Positions 1-12,645 of a stretch of 64,000 bases of DNA are shown piece by piece. A program made the position numbers and the translations under genes. How positions within the stretch are numbered: the stretch's first letter is position 1; every line of letters begins with the position of its first letter. This DNA comes from Salvator merianae. Taxonomy: Eukaryota > Chordata > Lepidosauria > Squamata > Teiidae. The notes beneath the pieces are model-generated. The model was given only the letters and a program-made list of their open reading frames with translations, was not told where the DNA came from and searched no databases. Location: contig QVOM02000049.1 of assembly GCA_003586115.2 (NCBI GenBank), positions 18,109,470-18,173,469 of the forward strand. Reading direction: 5' to 3'.

Positions 1-3000
1 GAAGGTATTTTATCAGCCAAAGGCAGATTGTTATCAATTAAAATCTCCTTTATTGGGCCAATTGGCTGGCAGGTCTACTTAAAATGCATTCTTTGTTTGT
101 GTTGCAGCTCTCAAACTTTCTGTTTCCTTCTTCATCAAGTAACAGTGTGAGTCACTGTTTCACAGTTGTTATGAAAGTCAACAAGAACACAGCAACTAGA
201 TTTGTCTTGATTAACATAGTTATTCTTGATTGGCTTATCAACCTGAAAATAAATTGGGTTACTGTATAAATTAATTTAGACAAGGACATTATGATGCCTC
301 TGCTTCAAGATATTTTTAGGATCCATATAAAATCAGAAGTGCTTTATATGTACATTATGAGTTCACATGACTCTTTCAAGTCCATCAAACTTGAAATGAA
401 TTAATACTGTTCTGGCTTCAATAAGATAGGCCAAATTCTGGCTCTCTAGATATTGCTTGACTCATGAGATTCTCCTCTAATCCAACCAATGGCACAGGAT
501 GATAGGAGAAAGCTTAGAGAACAGTGAGGATAAGGATTTTGCATCACAAGTACTTGTCTCCAGAAAAGAGAAAATTTAGCAGGACCAGTGTGGGTGAAGA
601 AGGCTAAACTTGTAGAAATCAATTCAAAAGTATTAAAGGTGCAAGCCTTCTTGTAAAAGACTTTTTCTACTAAATACACTGTATATTCATTTTGTAGTAT
701 ATCATGTTTTCTATTTGTTCACCTTGTAAATGTTCTATTAAAAAAAATGCAAGAATCAGAACTACTTTCCCATCTGTCCACCCTTTCTTAAGAGTTTTAG
801 AAATGAGCTTTCATGTCTTGCTATACATGGCTACCCCTGAGTAAGGCCTGTTTCACACTGGTGAGAAGCTGAATATAATAGCTTGTCACTCTGAAAAATA
901 CTCTGCATCAAAAACAATTGCTGTTCAAAGAACTTTTTTATGGCAGGTCAGTAATAAATTGGCGAGATCCTGTTAAATTGATTTGTGCTGATGAAAAGAA
1001 GAAAAGAAACTGGAGCTTTTTATTCTGCTGTCAAAGTTTGACTTAACAAAACCCTGGTTGTCATAGCGATTTTCATTTGGTATAAGCTGTCAGTTGTTAA
1101 AAGTCTTTCCAGGAGTCTTTGACCTTCAGCTTAATTAGCATGACTATATTTGTATGTGCCATGTGTGCAATTTTTTATTTTCACTTCAGACACATTTCCC
1201 TCTTCATTTTCAAGAGCTTGTATTTCACCCCTCCGTCTTCTCTGGAATATAAGAACGGACAGGCTAATGGCTGCCAGTGTGTTTTGCTGTAAGCATCCAA
1301 GCCAAGAAATTGAGTGTTCCGGGCCTTTGTGAAGGCTTCCAAGAATGACAGTCTATACAGTTTGTCTGCTTTCCTTTGATTGTCTCATTTAGCCGACTGC
1401 TTCAGTACCAAATGTGCCAGACAGCCATGTATGCAAAGAACAGTGGGGGGAAGGCAAAGTGTGTTTTGTCTGTGAATGGAAACAACATATTTTTAGAGAA
1501 ATGTCTGTGTAAGCTTATGTTATACAACGAAGTGGAGAGCCAGGGTGTACTGCGAAGGGTGTAGGGTTAAGCCCAGGGCTCACATTACTGTGGGATGGAA
1601 ACCATTTATAATATTGTGCTTTCACTGTTGTAGGCAATGTGAGAAGCCTAGGAATGTGTGGGAACAGTCTGTGCTGAAGTCCTTTGCCGTCCCAGGGTTA
1701 TCCTGATTTTTCAAGCGCTGATAAGAGGCACTGCAGTTCTACCTGTTTGATCCAGGGTTTCTGTTATTACAGTGCTTGCTCAGGACAGAACGGTTCTGCA
1801 AGTTCACACCAGTATTGGACATTAGCCTGAGGAGAAGGGACCAAAAGTTTCAGTCCCAGTTTATAGGAAAACTCACTGAGCATCCAAGGTAGCATTATAT
1901 GTTTCAGTGTCGTCGGAAAGAGGGGTGAGATAAGTGAATTGCTGTTTAGTGGCATGCCAATATATTTGCAAAGCAGTCTTTTGGATCTTAAGAGTTTACT
2001 GGTTATTTTAAAAATATGTGCACAGACTGCTCTCCATAACTAACTAAAGTTCAGAGATTTTTGCTTTGCCAAGGCCCTGTAGCATTATTTTGCTAGAAAC
2101 TTCCAGGAGATTGCTAAGTACATTGAAAAACAAGAAGAACAAATAAAGGGGGCAGGTGTGTGGTGAGCTCCTAGAAGTTGCCAGCAAACAAGTGCTCCAG
2201 GACCTCACCAAATGCCACCAGTAAGTGAAACCATGTCAAAAGAGTCTCACACGAGTCTGGCTGGCCACAGCAAGGAGCAGTGCCGGCTTCCCATTTATAT
2301 CTGTCATTTATATCTGACATTTATATCTGCCATCTAGAGACAGCCAGTATGTGAACTTTTGGTAGTAGGAACCAGAAGTCTCATGCACAAAGAGGAATTA
2401 ATTTGAAGAAGATTCAAAAACTAATTTTCAAACTCAAATCTAGATTAAATGTTTTGTTAGAAATAGGCTGAAGATAGATAAAAAGGAAAAAAGGGCAGAT
2501 GGTTAAAACATTAAAAAAAATCCTTCAAAGTGCTTGCTGAACTGAAGGTATTCTTAGATGTAACCTCTGCATCCTAGAGAGACGCAGGGGTGTTGGATAC
2601 TTGTGTTAACTAGTTCCCATTGCTATTACAGTCTCTTCTAAAGCTTTCATAGCAAGCTCCTGCTGTTTTTCCTTATACTGCCCTTGTAGGCTGTGTTCAG
2701 ACATAACAAAAAGGGCAGCTTGGTGGCACTTCTGAGACTGAAGTCATGTGGCCTTCGTGTTCCCATCGCTTCTCTAATCCGCCTTTTCTAGTAGAGAATG
2801 TTTATGAGAGGGGGAAAGGCAGACTGGTGTGTGAACAATCCCATCTCTGAGCCGCCCCAGAGATGCATTATTCTTTTTTTTGCCGTATGTGATCACAGCC
2901 TCAGTCTCACATGAAAAAACGTTCTCATTAATAAAAATAAAATAGGTAGGAATTAATACATCTCTTATAAGACCATCTCTTATAGCATGTACTTATATAA

Positions 3001-3789
3001 TTTAGGAATACTGTGGTTGGTTTTCACAATTTCCATTTTCCAGAAGAGAAACTGAGGTCAGGGGAAAACTGGTTGAACGAACAAGAGTCCTGCATCTTTA
3101 TATCTTGGGTAGAAAAGGGAAATTTCAGCAGATGAATTTGCAGGACAAGATATGCTCACTGAAATTTTCCCTTCTTCACAGTTCTTTTCAGATCGGGCTA
3201 CTCTAAAACCTGAATTCCATGCCATCTCTCTGTCCTTCTTTTACTGATGTTAAAAGTGAAATGATTTTAAAATGATATACAAAAGACTTTACATTTTCCT
3301 TGCTGTATGTAGATACTTGATTTTTACTTGGATTTATTCCTTTCAACTCCTATCTCTTCTCAGACTTGGATTGAAAGCTGTCAAATTTCAGAATCCTTAT
3401 ATTCTCACATGATGCAATCCTTGCTTCTAAATGTAGATGGTTAGTTGCTCTGCCCAACTAAATCAATCAGAAATTCTTTGTGACTGAAATACTTATTCTC
3501 AGCGTATGTCTTTCACCCTGGATTTCCATAATGTTACATCTGTAAATTCTTAAGGTAGGTCAGCCTTTTCCATCAAACAGGGCACAGAAAGAGCAATCCA
3601 GAAAGGTTTTAGAGCAGAGAGTGAAATTTTTAATTTTTGTTTAAGGCATGTCTGTCTTTAAGGTTATTTCTGTTGGCTTTCTTCTGTATTTCTGCATCTG
3701 TTCGCACCTACTGTTGTAACTGCTTCAAGTGCACTGGAAATCTAATACTTTCTACTTAATATTCCTCCTCTTTTCTGTTTTCACTACAG
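1..3789 (+). other. NEDD9: NEDD9 intron 1 (3' part)
   Basis: Non-coding sequence upstream of the first visible NEDD9 exon. It ends in a pyrimidine-rich tract and CAG acceptor just before 3790. The short open frames here show no recognisable protein. I looked for an alternative first exon, meaning a few codons followed by a GT donor in phase 0, and found none I could defend. Apart from one inverted-repeat element at 2689-2900 I see nothing distinctive. The true first coding exon, expected to supply only a few N-terminal residues, lies upstream of the window. Confidence 0.8.
2689..2900. mobile_element. Miniature inverted-repeat element, GGCTGTGTTCAGAC family, copy 1
   Basis: About 212 bp beginning GGCTGTGTTCAGACATAAC and ending in a matching inverted end, TGTGATCACAGCC. 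A second copy at 23493-23707 aligns along its whole length, including the shared inner segment GGCAGACTGGTGTGTGAAC. No coding capacity is visible, so it is a non-autonomous DNA transposon. The flanks of this copy do not show a clear target duplication. Confidence 0.75.
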
Positions 3790-4236
3790 AATCTTATGGC
3801 GAGAGCCCTCTACGATAATGTCCCAGAATGTGCAGAAGAGCTGGCCTTTCGCAAAGGTGACATTTTGACAGTGATTGAACAGAACACCGAAGGACTGGAA
3901 GGATGGTGGCTCTGTTCACTACATGGACGTCAAGGCATTGTCCCTGGTAACCGCGTGAAACTTCTAGTTGGGCCTGTACAGGAGGGACCTCCAAACCAAG
4001 ATGTATCGAATTCAGGATCAGGACATCAGTCCTTTAGCCACCAAAAGATCTATCAGGTCCCAAACACACAGGCTTCCCCTCGGGATCCTGTCTACCAAGT
4101 GCCACCTTCTTATGCGAATCAGGGAATCTACCAGGTACCCACTGGCCATGGTCTTCAAGGTCAGGATATTTACCAAGTACCTCCATCTGGGCAGAGAAAC
4201 TATGGCAGGACAGATGGCTTTCCAATAAGCAACAAG
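3790..4236 (+). CDS. NEDD9: NEDD9 exon 2: SH3 domain and first YxxP motifs
   Basis: First visible coding exon of NEDD9 (HEF1, Cas-L), a cytoplasmic scaffold of the Cas family. It carries integrin, FAK and Src-kinase signals to migration pathways and also acts with mitotic kinases. The exon reads in phase 0 for 149 codons from Asn-Leu-Met and matches human NEDD9 closely from memory. It encodes the complete SH3 domain (about residues 9-65), with the ALYDN strand, the paired Trp of EGWWLC and the GIVPGNRV end. This domain binds proline-rich partners such as FAK. Four YQVP motifs of the substrate domain follow. The acceptor is TTTCACTACAG and the donor is AAG|GTGGGT. Met at 3796 is an internal Met near residue 7, not necessarily the start; the initiator should come from an exon outside the window. 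Reading past the donor adds only 17 codons before a stop. Confidence 0.97.
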
Positions 4237-4948
4237 GTGGGTAGTATGCTGTTAGGCCTCTTGCACGTGGGAATGGGACTTGAATTTGCAGGATAAGATA
4301 CGATCACTGAATCTGCTGGACTTCAGCACATGAGAAATGCACAGAACCTTCATCAACTCACGGCTTATAACCAGTCGTGTAGATATGTATAGCAGTCCAT
4401 CATGATTTGCAAGATTCTGGAAAAATGTTGCTGATCCTAAAAGTCACAAAGAATGTGGGACCCAAAGAAGCCGTTCTTCAGCCCTTCCATATGAAAAAAA
4501 AAAATAGAAATCAGGGGGAAAAAAAGCCCTCTTGCAAATAAGCAAAACCTGAAGGTAAAAAATCCACAGATAGCAGGGAGTGATTGTGCCCCTTATTTTG
4601 ACATATGCATGGGTGGGGATTCCGTGATTGGTATCCTGCCTTTCTGTAATACCAGCGGGAACAGGCAGAGGGAGCAGAGGAGGTGGCAACCCAGGTATGA
4701 AGGAAGCCAGTGGGAGGATGAAGAGGCACGGAGAAGGGAGCTCCCCAGCCAGAAGACTGTCTGCAAGCTGGTGCCTCAAACAGAGGAGTGAGGACCCTTC
4801 AGGGGAGGCACCCCGAAGGATTGTTGCTCCTCTAATGGAGGCAGCAGCTCACAGAATGACTTCTGGCTGGGGCGCTCCCTTCTCTGCGCCTCTTCCTCCT
4901 CCCTTTGGTGTCCCTCACACTCTGGCTGTCTCTACCTTCTCGCACACA

Positions 4949-4995
4949 TTTATTTATTTATTAATTCATATCCTGCCCTTCATCTTCCACTTATA
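4949..4995 (-). mobile_element. LINE 3' tail fragment, antisense
   Basis: TTTATTTATTTATTAATTC followed by a TCCTGCCCTTC stretch is the reverse complement of the squamate L2/CR1-type end, a GGGCGGGAT box followed by an AATAAATA tail. It is short and degenerate. Confidence 0.45.
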
Positions 4996-7454
4996 TGTCC
5001 AATTCACACCTAAAGCCAAATTTTGTTGTGATATCTGGTTAAACTCAGGCCCTTGTCCTGCATCAAAGAGGCCTCCTCTGACTCTGTCCCTCCTCTTAGA
5101 GAGCCATCATTCCCTTTGAGTGGTTTCTGAGGAAATCCTTTATCTGTCATTAGTTGATAGTACAAATGTGGGCTTTGCTAGGCATAATTTGGTCATCAGT
5201 CCATTTCTTTGGGATCTGGCTGGCCATAAAAAGCAGTGGTGTCCCCTGCAATGGAGGCAGCTTCAACTGAGGGATGACATTTTCACCTTGGGTCCATCAT
5301 TTTGTAAAGCAGACTTCTTTTATTATGATTAAAATCATGCCAGGGCCAACTTTACTCTAAGGCATATTTGATATTTACATGGGTCTTAGAGTATGCAAAG
5401 AAAGGATGAAAGATATGACGTGAATGCCCTACCAGGAAGAACAGGAGCCTTTAGCTTATCTGACTTTGAAGCGTGATTCATATATAGAACGTAGAGAAAA
5501 CAGACACTTGGCATTTTCACTGTGGTATTACGCACCCTTCACATGAATCAACGCGATTGCCCCTTGGAAGTTAGAAGGGCTGCTCCGTAATAATCCTTTG
5601 CATTTCATCTGATGTGGAGCAGCTGGAATGTAGCACTATCAGTAAATCCTGTAGAATATGTAGAGCTCATTGCTTAGCTCTTATAAATGTGTCTCAGTGA
5701 CGTACAGCAGACAGGGATACACAAGCAGGAAGTTCATGTCTGGAAGCTGCCAAGGTTTAATCTTTCATTGCAGTTGATGTTGGCAGGTATTCGGGATCTT
5801 TACTTTTTAAACTATGGCTATGATCCCTCCAACTTGTCCTCAGTTCACGCCTTAAGGTAGAGATGGACAGATACATCTGTTCCTAGTCCTAGTCAGTTTC
5901 GCATATGTTCACTCATAAGTCTGTTCTTTCCTGTTTTCTCCATCAGTCTGTGATTTAAAAAACAAAACAAAGCATGAAAACTTGCATTATTTTTGAATAT
6001 TTTTCCACATTCTTATTCTTAAACATTCTTTTTTTAAAAAAAAAAAATTACTTTCTCAATTTTGAATATTTTTTTATAATTTATAAATACTTTTAGTTTG
6101 CCCCAGGATTTTTATTGCCAAATTTAGAGAAGAGCAAAGGTGCAGGACAATGGTATTCGATCCACATCTTTATTGAAGAAGTACAAAACTGCATCTTTTT
6201 TCAAAGCAGACCGAAGAAAATTCTTGGGTCTTAGTGTTTTAGCAGCAGAAGCTCCTAGAGGTCATAGTTTTGTCTTTTGAGGCTTTTGGGAATGGGGTTT
6301 TGCTAGTCTTTTTTTTAATGCTTTGGGGGGGGGAACCCCTGCATTGTATCGATCTTTTTCACAGCAGGTAGTGAGTTATAAATCCATTTCTTTACGTATT
6401 GCTCTAAAGAATCTTTGCTGTGGTTACTGGTCCACTTCTTAGCTGAGATTTACAGTTTCCATTGGTGCCCAAAGTTTGTAAGGGTAGCTCCATGGCTTTT
6501 GAAAAGTGTATATTCCACAGTGGTTAAAGAAGGGCTGCTTGCAATCTTGACCTCAAGTGGTTTGTTTAAGAGATAACAGAAATGTTTACCCTCCCCAAAG
6601 AATCCAGGCTGTTTAAACATTACCTGCCTCTCGTGCTGGGCAGGTACACCTGAGTTCTGGTCCGTGGGGCGGGGGGAAGGGCCGAAGTGGCAATTGAAAG
6701 ACAGGGCCTTTCCCTGTACCAGACTATATAGATTGACAGTGTGCCTATTTCCTACATTAGTAGGTGCAGGCAGTATTAAAAAAAAACCTAAGAATATGTT
6801 GAGTCCACATGTTGGTGGTGTGCTGGTTGCAACTCTAGTCTTAGATCGGCCTGATTTCAGAGGCTGATTTTCAGCTGAATGAAGCAGGAAAATAGTGGAG
6901 GGGGCTCTGTTAAAGAAAAGTGTGATGCACCCATCATATCAGACAGTCTAGGACCAGAACCATGCATATTGCTCTCTGATCCCATCCTGCCACCAGGCAA
7001 ACCAGATTTGCTTGTGCCCTGAGCACCCAGATTCCATAGCCATCACCATGTTTGGGTGGACCTACTGATTTGACGGAGCTGGGACGAGACATAGCAGAAA
7101 TGTATCCAGTCAGATGGAGGCTGGGAAGCAAATCTATTTTCTAGAAAAGGTGTCTGCCTTCAGATGGTACTTTCAACGCTCAGCGAGCCATCTTGGAGCT
7201 CAGGTCCATGGCAGGCTACCAGGTATGTGAGGAACAACCTGTCTATGTTTCCTACTGCAGACGGCGCTGAACCAAAGATTGAAAATGGGTTGGTGCCAAG
7301 TCTGTAAAACAACTGTTGCTGATTTCAGGCATTAGGAGCTGCTTATTTTTTTTTCTGTTATGGAGATCTGTGTACCCAGATGCCTGTATCAACACCTCCT
7401 AGAGGAATTCCTATAATGGAGAGAGCTCATGGCATAGACATTGTTTTCAGACAC

Positions 7455-7568
7455 AGTTATGCTTTTAGTAGGTTCATTTTCTATTGGTTTTTAATGTTGT
7501 AATCTGCCCTGAGACCTTCGGGTATCGGGCGGGATAAAAATGCAATAAATAAATATATAAATATATAA
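7455..7568 (+). mobile_element. L2-like LINE 3' end
   Basis: The sequence TGTAATCTGCCCTGAGACC, a GGGCGGGATAAAAATGCAA box and an AATAAATA tail form the typical 3' end of an L2-like reptilian LINE, or of a SINE that borrowed it. The same end recurs, split by an insertion, at 23460-23786. No coding part remains. Confidence 0.6.
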
Positions 7569-8600
7569 AGTATATACCCACCATGCTTTTTTTTCAGTTC
7601 TAGGCAAACACCTTTTTAAAAGATGAAGCTAAATTAGGACTTTAAGTACAGAGATTGCACTGTTGAAAATACACAGAGAGTGGAAAATAATTACCATTTA
7701 GAAGAGACAGGTGTTGGCATCTAAGCAACCCGGGGGACATATCATCCTCCAAATTCCTATGTCTTATGTCCTCTTTTTCATCTTCCAAAGATGATGCTTC
7801 CATTAAAACTCATCCCTAATTAAAAATGGATTTTATCTGCTCTGACTCCCCCCACTTAGCAAAACAAGGCAATCTCTGATCTTAAATCCCCATCGTCATG
7901 AGATCAGAAAAACAATCTTTAAGTATTTAAGGGCGCTTGGCGCTGTGAACAGTTGAGCTCAAGGTTTCTTGCCTTGACATCTAAAGTGATGAATATCTTT
8001 CCTTCAACTGGCAACACCTGTCCCCAGAAGATTAAGTGAACTTCTGTGCCTGGTTTGCCTAATGCAGTCCATGCTTGCAAGTATTCTGTGAGTCTTGGCA
8101 AGGCTAGGGAGTTAAAAATATTCCATCTAGCATGCTCTCAAAGAGCTGTATTAATAGCAGGGGGTCAAAATATCTGTGAAGCTGCAGCCATTCTGCAAAG
8201 CGCTGAGTTTTGCTTTCCAGCAAGATTTTTCCATGCAATCACTTCTGTGGAGTGCAAAGGAACACCTGTATCTTGATCTATTACGCTCAATGCAAGCATC
8301 TTTCTTCAAGGATATTGAGGTTGTTTCACAAGTGTGTTTTATTTTTGTCCCTAGGAAAGTGCAGTACTAACCTTAAGTAGCATTGTCATGTAGGAGTGTG
8401 GTTGCACAAATCTGTCATGCTCCTTCTGAATAGAAATACTGTAGCAGTCCCATAATAAATAGAAGATCAACCTAGATGGCTTAGAAGCACTTTGGAAAAG
8501 TTCATGGATGATGTGGGTTAGCAGTGTGAAAAAATTCTATTTAAGTACTTATGCCCTGTTAATGAGATTTCCTTAGGCATCTGATAAACCCTTGGGAGAA

Positions 8601-8660
8601 CTGGCTACTAGACTAGATGGATCATTGGTCCAAATCAGCAAAGTTTTTCTTACATTCTGA
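8601..8660 (+). mobile_element. CR1-type 3' fragment
   Basis: About 60 bp with ACTAGATGGATCATTGGTCC and TTCTTACATTCTG. It resembles the 3' end of the CR1-type family seen in sense at 62098-62172 and in antisense at 51062 and 61402. It is short and diverged. Confidence 0.5.
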
Positions 8661-8774
8661 TCAGATCCAGATTTTTGTGCTGTAGCTTTCATCCTTGCTC
8701 ATCCTTTCTGAATTTTTCTAGAACTGACAGGAATTGCTGCATGTTTAGAAACCAGGTTTGCCTAACTGTAGTAC

Positions 8775-9515
8775 TGTTCACACTTTAGTGCTAGGGCCTT
8801 TTCTCACTTTCCACTTTAGAACTGGATTATTATCCTGTTTTAAGGTGGAATGGACCTCACAGTGTGAAAGCCATTTGCACTGTAAGGCCTTGGAACAGGC
8901 CAGCAGTGGGCTACATGCATTTACAGTGTGAATGCTAGCAGCCTATGCAGTGACAGTGGATGGGGAAACTTCTGGCTGCTGCCATGGCAACCAGAAAAGT
9001 GTGCAAATACAGTGTATTGGGAGCAGCCCAGTAGCTCCCAGTAGCTGTGGAGCATGATTTTGTGCGCCACAGCAAGTACCAATCGCGAGTAGCTATAATC
9101 AGTTGCCAGTTGCCAGACAATTGGCGACTCTGCACAATGTGAATGCACTTCACTAGTAAGCGTCCTGACACTCAGTAGTGTAAAGTGTGAAAAGGCCCCT
9201 AGTGAGTATTCAGATGCTAACTAGCACAGTACATCTGCATTCTGTGAAGGCCTTAGCATTTGGGAGCGTCTGCAGATGCTCTCAAATGCTACTAACTGTG
9301 GACAGTAGAATCGCTGCTCCCAGTCAACAGCGTTCGCACAGACTCTGCGGCCGCTGTCATGGTGGGCCGGCCAGCAGTTGCACGATGAGTGCTGGAAGCC
9401 CGGTTCCAGGCTGTTCTGGCCCTTGCAGTGCAGATGGCCACTGCACTGTGGAGTCTGTTCCACTTTAGAATGGTAGAATTCTACCATTCTAAGGTGGAAA
9501 GTGCAAACAGGTCCC
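8775..9515. mobile_element. GGGCC-end inverted-repeat element, reverse copy, interrupted by a second copy
   Basis: The outer element runs in reverse orientation. It begins GTTCACACTTTAGTGCTA, resumes at about 9199 with TAGTGAGTATTCAGATGC and ends CTAAGGTGGAAAGTGC near 9515. It matches the reverse-oriented copy at 57299-57649. The middle is occupied by a forward copy of the same family (8794-9198). No protein is encoded. Confidence 0.65.
8794..9198. mobile_element. GGGCC-end inverted-repeat element, forward copy nested in its own family
   Basis: Starts GGGCCTTTTCTCACTTTCC and ends AGTGTGAAAAGGCCC. The flanks carry CTA on both sides (8791-8793 and 9199-9201), and removing the insert restores the expected GTGCTAGTGAG of the outer copy. 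A 3-bp duplication and GGGCC ends suggest PIF/Harbinger-type transposition. The internal sequence shares TGCCATGGCAACCAG with copies at 14324, 16679 and 62473. Confidence 0.7.
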
Positions 9516-10791
9516 TTGGTTCTAAAGCATTACTGTATTTTCTGAACCACCACTCTAATCCTCCCTCTAGCTGCATTGACATTGATTTATGTCAATTAAT
9601 CTGGAAAGAGGATTATAGGAGTAATTTAGAAAATAAGATATGTATCTTCCCAAGGGAGCAGCTATCCATCAAAGGGACATTTGAAAAGTCACTTACAGAG
9701 TGTGTATACATCAAGCTGTTTGCCGGCTGCTAATTCCCTCTGTGCAAATATGATGTTTTGCTGCCTCACAGTTTCCATTAAATAAGCACTGAGGACCATA
9801 AACCCATGCTAACACAGCAATTATTGCTGGCAGACATGGCAGGTCAGGTCAGAGAGACGTCTCAAGGCAGGTGATTAAAGTGAGGTAACAATGGAAGAAT
9901 GCCAAGGCCATGGCTGTATCAGCTTCTCTTGTGGCATTGGAACATTGGAAAATAAAAATTGGTCACAGTGCAAGAAAAAGCCTAACTTTGGATTTATATA
10001 ATCAACATTATTTTTGTTGCAGCACTGTACATCTGTTTTCTACGTTGGATGGCACATTGTCCTGGTGGTTTGATTACAGCTGTTTGGAGGGTGAGGGGAG
10101 CTCATATTGATTTCCTTGCAATTGTTTTATTTGGATGCTATTTTGGCCTTGGAGGAGGGAATATTGAGGCATTAAAACTAAGATTTCTCTCTCCCCTCCC
10201 CTCCCCTCTTCTGCTGCTGCTTTCTTGCAAAGTGGAGGTAACCACACAATTTAGACAATTACCAGTTTTTGGAAGTTTGCAGTGCTTGAATTCTCCATTC
10301 TCTTGGTACATCCTGGATACTGCCTTAATATTAATATTCTTTACATAGCTCTAATAGTCAACATAGCTCTGGATTCTGAAATCTAGCTGAGATCCTTGAA
10401 GCTTTTTGATTTTGTTGTATGTATGTTCCTGTCAAAGGCACCTTAAAAATAGAGCTCAGACATCACGGCTCCCATGACTTCTAACAAACTGGCCTAGTGT
10501 GGTTTTGGGATGACACTTATGGTAGGTTGTATCTTCAATTTATTTTTTTCTGCTAGGTAGAAAGAAAATGATCCATCAGTATGGATACTACTGGTGAAGG
10601 ATGTGTCACAGATATAATGCTTTCTGGTAGAGTCTTATTTCATATTTATTCTTAACATCTGAAGAATTGACAAGACAGTTGGGTTGATCTCTCTTGATAG
10701 AACTGTACAATCTAGGGTATATATAAACAGAACATGAGCCTATACCTATCCTAAGTAGTATAGCTTGATATAATGGCATAATGCCCTAGGT

Positions 10792-11143
10792 CAGTGGTTC
10801 CCAGTCTGGGGCATGTGTACCCCCAGGGGTGCAAGCCAGGACATCTAGTGGTATGTGAAAAAAATTGAGTATGGCAGAAAAACGCACATAGATCAACAGT
10901 GTAAGACAAGATCCAGGTCAAATGTTGTGAAATCAATTGAATGTTATGACGAGTGGTGGAGTGAATTTCCTTTGTTATTTTGCTTTTTAATCCCATTATT
11001 GGACTTTTTATGTACAGTTGCAACATATATATTTGAAACAACAGCAACTATATTAATTACAACACTTTGTAAATATGAAGTGTACCATTTTTGGAAGTAA
11101 TCTGCCAAGGGGTACGCAAATGAAAAACGGTTGGGAACCACTT
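10792..11143. mobile_element. Non-autonomous hAT element with 8-bp target duplication
   Basis: The left end is CAGTGGTTCCCAGTCTGGGG and the right end is its inverted form, GGTTGGGAACCACTT. These termini are characteristic of hAT-Charlie-like elements. The 8-bp direct repeat CCCTAGGT flanks it exactly at 10784-10791 and 11144-11151. About 352 bp with no transposase. Confidence 0.9.
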
Positions 11144-12017
11144 CCCTAGGTTACGAGTGAAAACATTTTTTTAGTCTGGCAGATTTTTAAAGCAGCTCAG
11201 AAATTATAGAATAAATATTGCCTTGTGGAAGAGTTAACTTTTCATGATGTATGTTATATGCAAATCAGCACAAGCAGTTTCCCCCCATATGAATCAAAGC
11301 TAAACTTGCAAATCAGTTTTGGTTTCAACCAGAGCTATGGCAGACTCAGATAAACCTGAAACAGAAGGGAATAAGAAAATGCTGTGGTGTGAGTTTCTGG
11401 TATAGATATTACTATTTTACGCAGCAAAGTTTGATTTGTCTTAAGTCATTGGTGCTCCAGATTTGCTGCTTTACTTACTCTTCCCTATTTGTCAATGTGC
11501 CGTTGAGGCTACAAGCTGAGAATGGACAACTGTTTGTCTAGAGGATGGAGTAGCAAGCAGTCCTACTTCGTGCAGTGAGGTGAGGAATGGAACAAGGCAG
11601 CCATTGATACTTCATCTTTTATGGAGACAAAGTATGACTTGATGCACTGCAGATCAGAGTGCAGTTTGGCACCATCAAACCAGCTGATGCCAGTCGTCGC
11701 CTCATCCTTCTCCACTGTGCAAGCCAAGGGTGGTAACAAGTGACGTACAGGCACATATTCATATTCATTCTTGCGACACTTTTGCCATCAAGCACATCTC
11801 TTTAATTTGTTTAAAAAAAAGAAGTTGGGTCTTGAAGTTGCTCCAGGTATCATAGGCGTCTCTAATAAAACTCTTACTATTTTATGTCAAGTGAATGGGT
11901 GAAGCTGGTTGGAGTTTTTCAGTGGAACATGAAAATCCTCTTAGTGCATGCCCAGAGGTAGTTGGTGATAATATCTGTTAGAATTGAGACATGATACTGA
12001 AAAGAAATAGAATCTGA

Positions 12018-12645
12018 GGCCTGTTCACACTTACCTTTTGGTGAGCTTCCAGCAGTGGCAGCCCATCTCTTTAAGGGTGGGTGTTTGGAACCCGTGGGAA
12101 GGGGGCTATCGCGGTTCACAGGGCTTCAGTTGCAACAGTACGGAGGCCCGGACGCCCCGTGAACAGCAATAGCCCCCTGCCCGTGGGTTCCAAACACCCG
12201 CCCTTAAAGTGACAGGCTGCCACTGCCTTCCATATGCTCACCAGACATGCCCGTCTGTATGTCCATGCTGCTGCTGCAGCCAAGAGTGCCTCCAGATGTT
12301 CCCAGACACTACTAGCTAGGGACAGCTAAAACATTGTCCACAGCCTCACCGGGAGTGACTGGATGGTCCCAGTTAGCAGAGCTCGCACCCTTTTCTGGAT
12401 GCGAATGCTGTGAGTGAGCAGGGCAACTGCTTCTCTGCAGTCACATGCTGCATCCAAATCACCATGGCAACATCCAGCCATGCCACTGGATGTTACCATG
12501 TCTGCTGTCATGGCAGTCAGGCCTGCCATTCAACCGGGAGTGCTGGTGACCCAGTATGGAGCTGTTCGAATAGCTGCCACACTGCTGGCTCTTTAGCAGC
12601 CTAGTATTGTTATTCCATACTAGGCTGGTAAGTGCGAACAGGCCC
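12018..12645. mobile_element. GGGCC-end inverted-repeat element, CCTAG subfamily, reverse
   Basis: The left end GGCCTGTTCACACTTACC is matched by the inverted right end GGTAAGTGCGAACAGGCCC. TGA lies on both sides (12015-12017 and 12646-12648). The inner right end carries the hairpin-like TAGTATTG...CATACTAGGCTGG typical of the subfamily at 37998 and 45517. A GC-rich palindromic element (12053-12225) is inserted near the left end. Confidence 0.75.
12053..12225. mobile_element. GC-rich palindromic hAT-type MITE, copy 1 (nested)
   Basis: 173 bp bounded by CAGTGGCAGCC and GGCTGCCACTG, with a nearly self-complementary body containing CTTTAAGGGTGGGTG and CACCCGCCCTTAAAG. The flanks GCTTCCAG and CCTTCCAT share six of eight bases, a decayed 8-bp duplication. 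It belongs with copies at 21865, 42624 and 46500. Confidence 0.8.

Noticed and set aside
3025..3075. Possible MIR fragment (CCAGAAGAGAAACTGAGGTC)
   Set aside because: The match to the MIR core is about 40 bases and too short to call safely.
4237..4296. Extension of NEDD9 exon 2 past 4236
   Set aside because: The frame continues 17 codons to a stop, but the GTGGGT donor and the exact continuation of conserved protein in the exon at 26785 show that splicing occurs at 4236.
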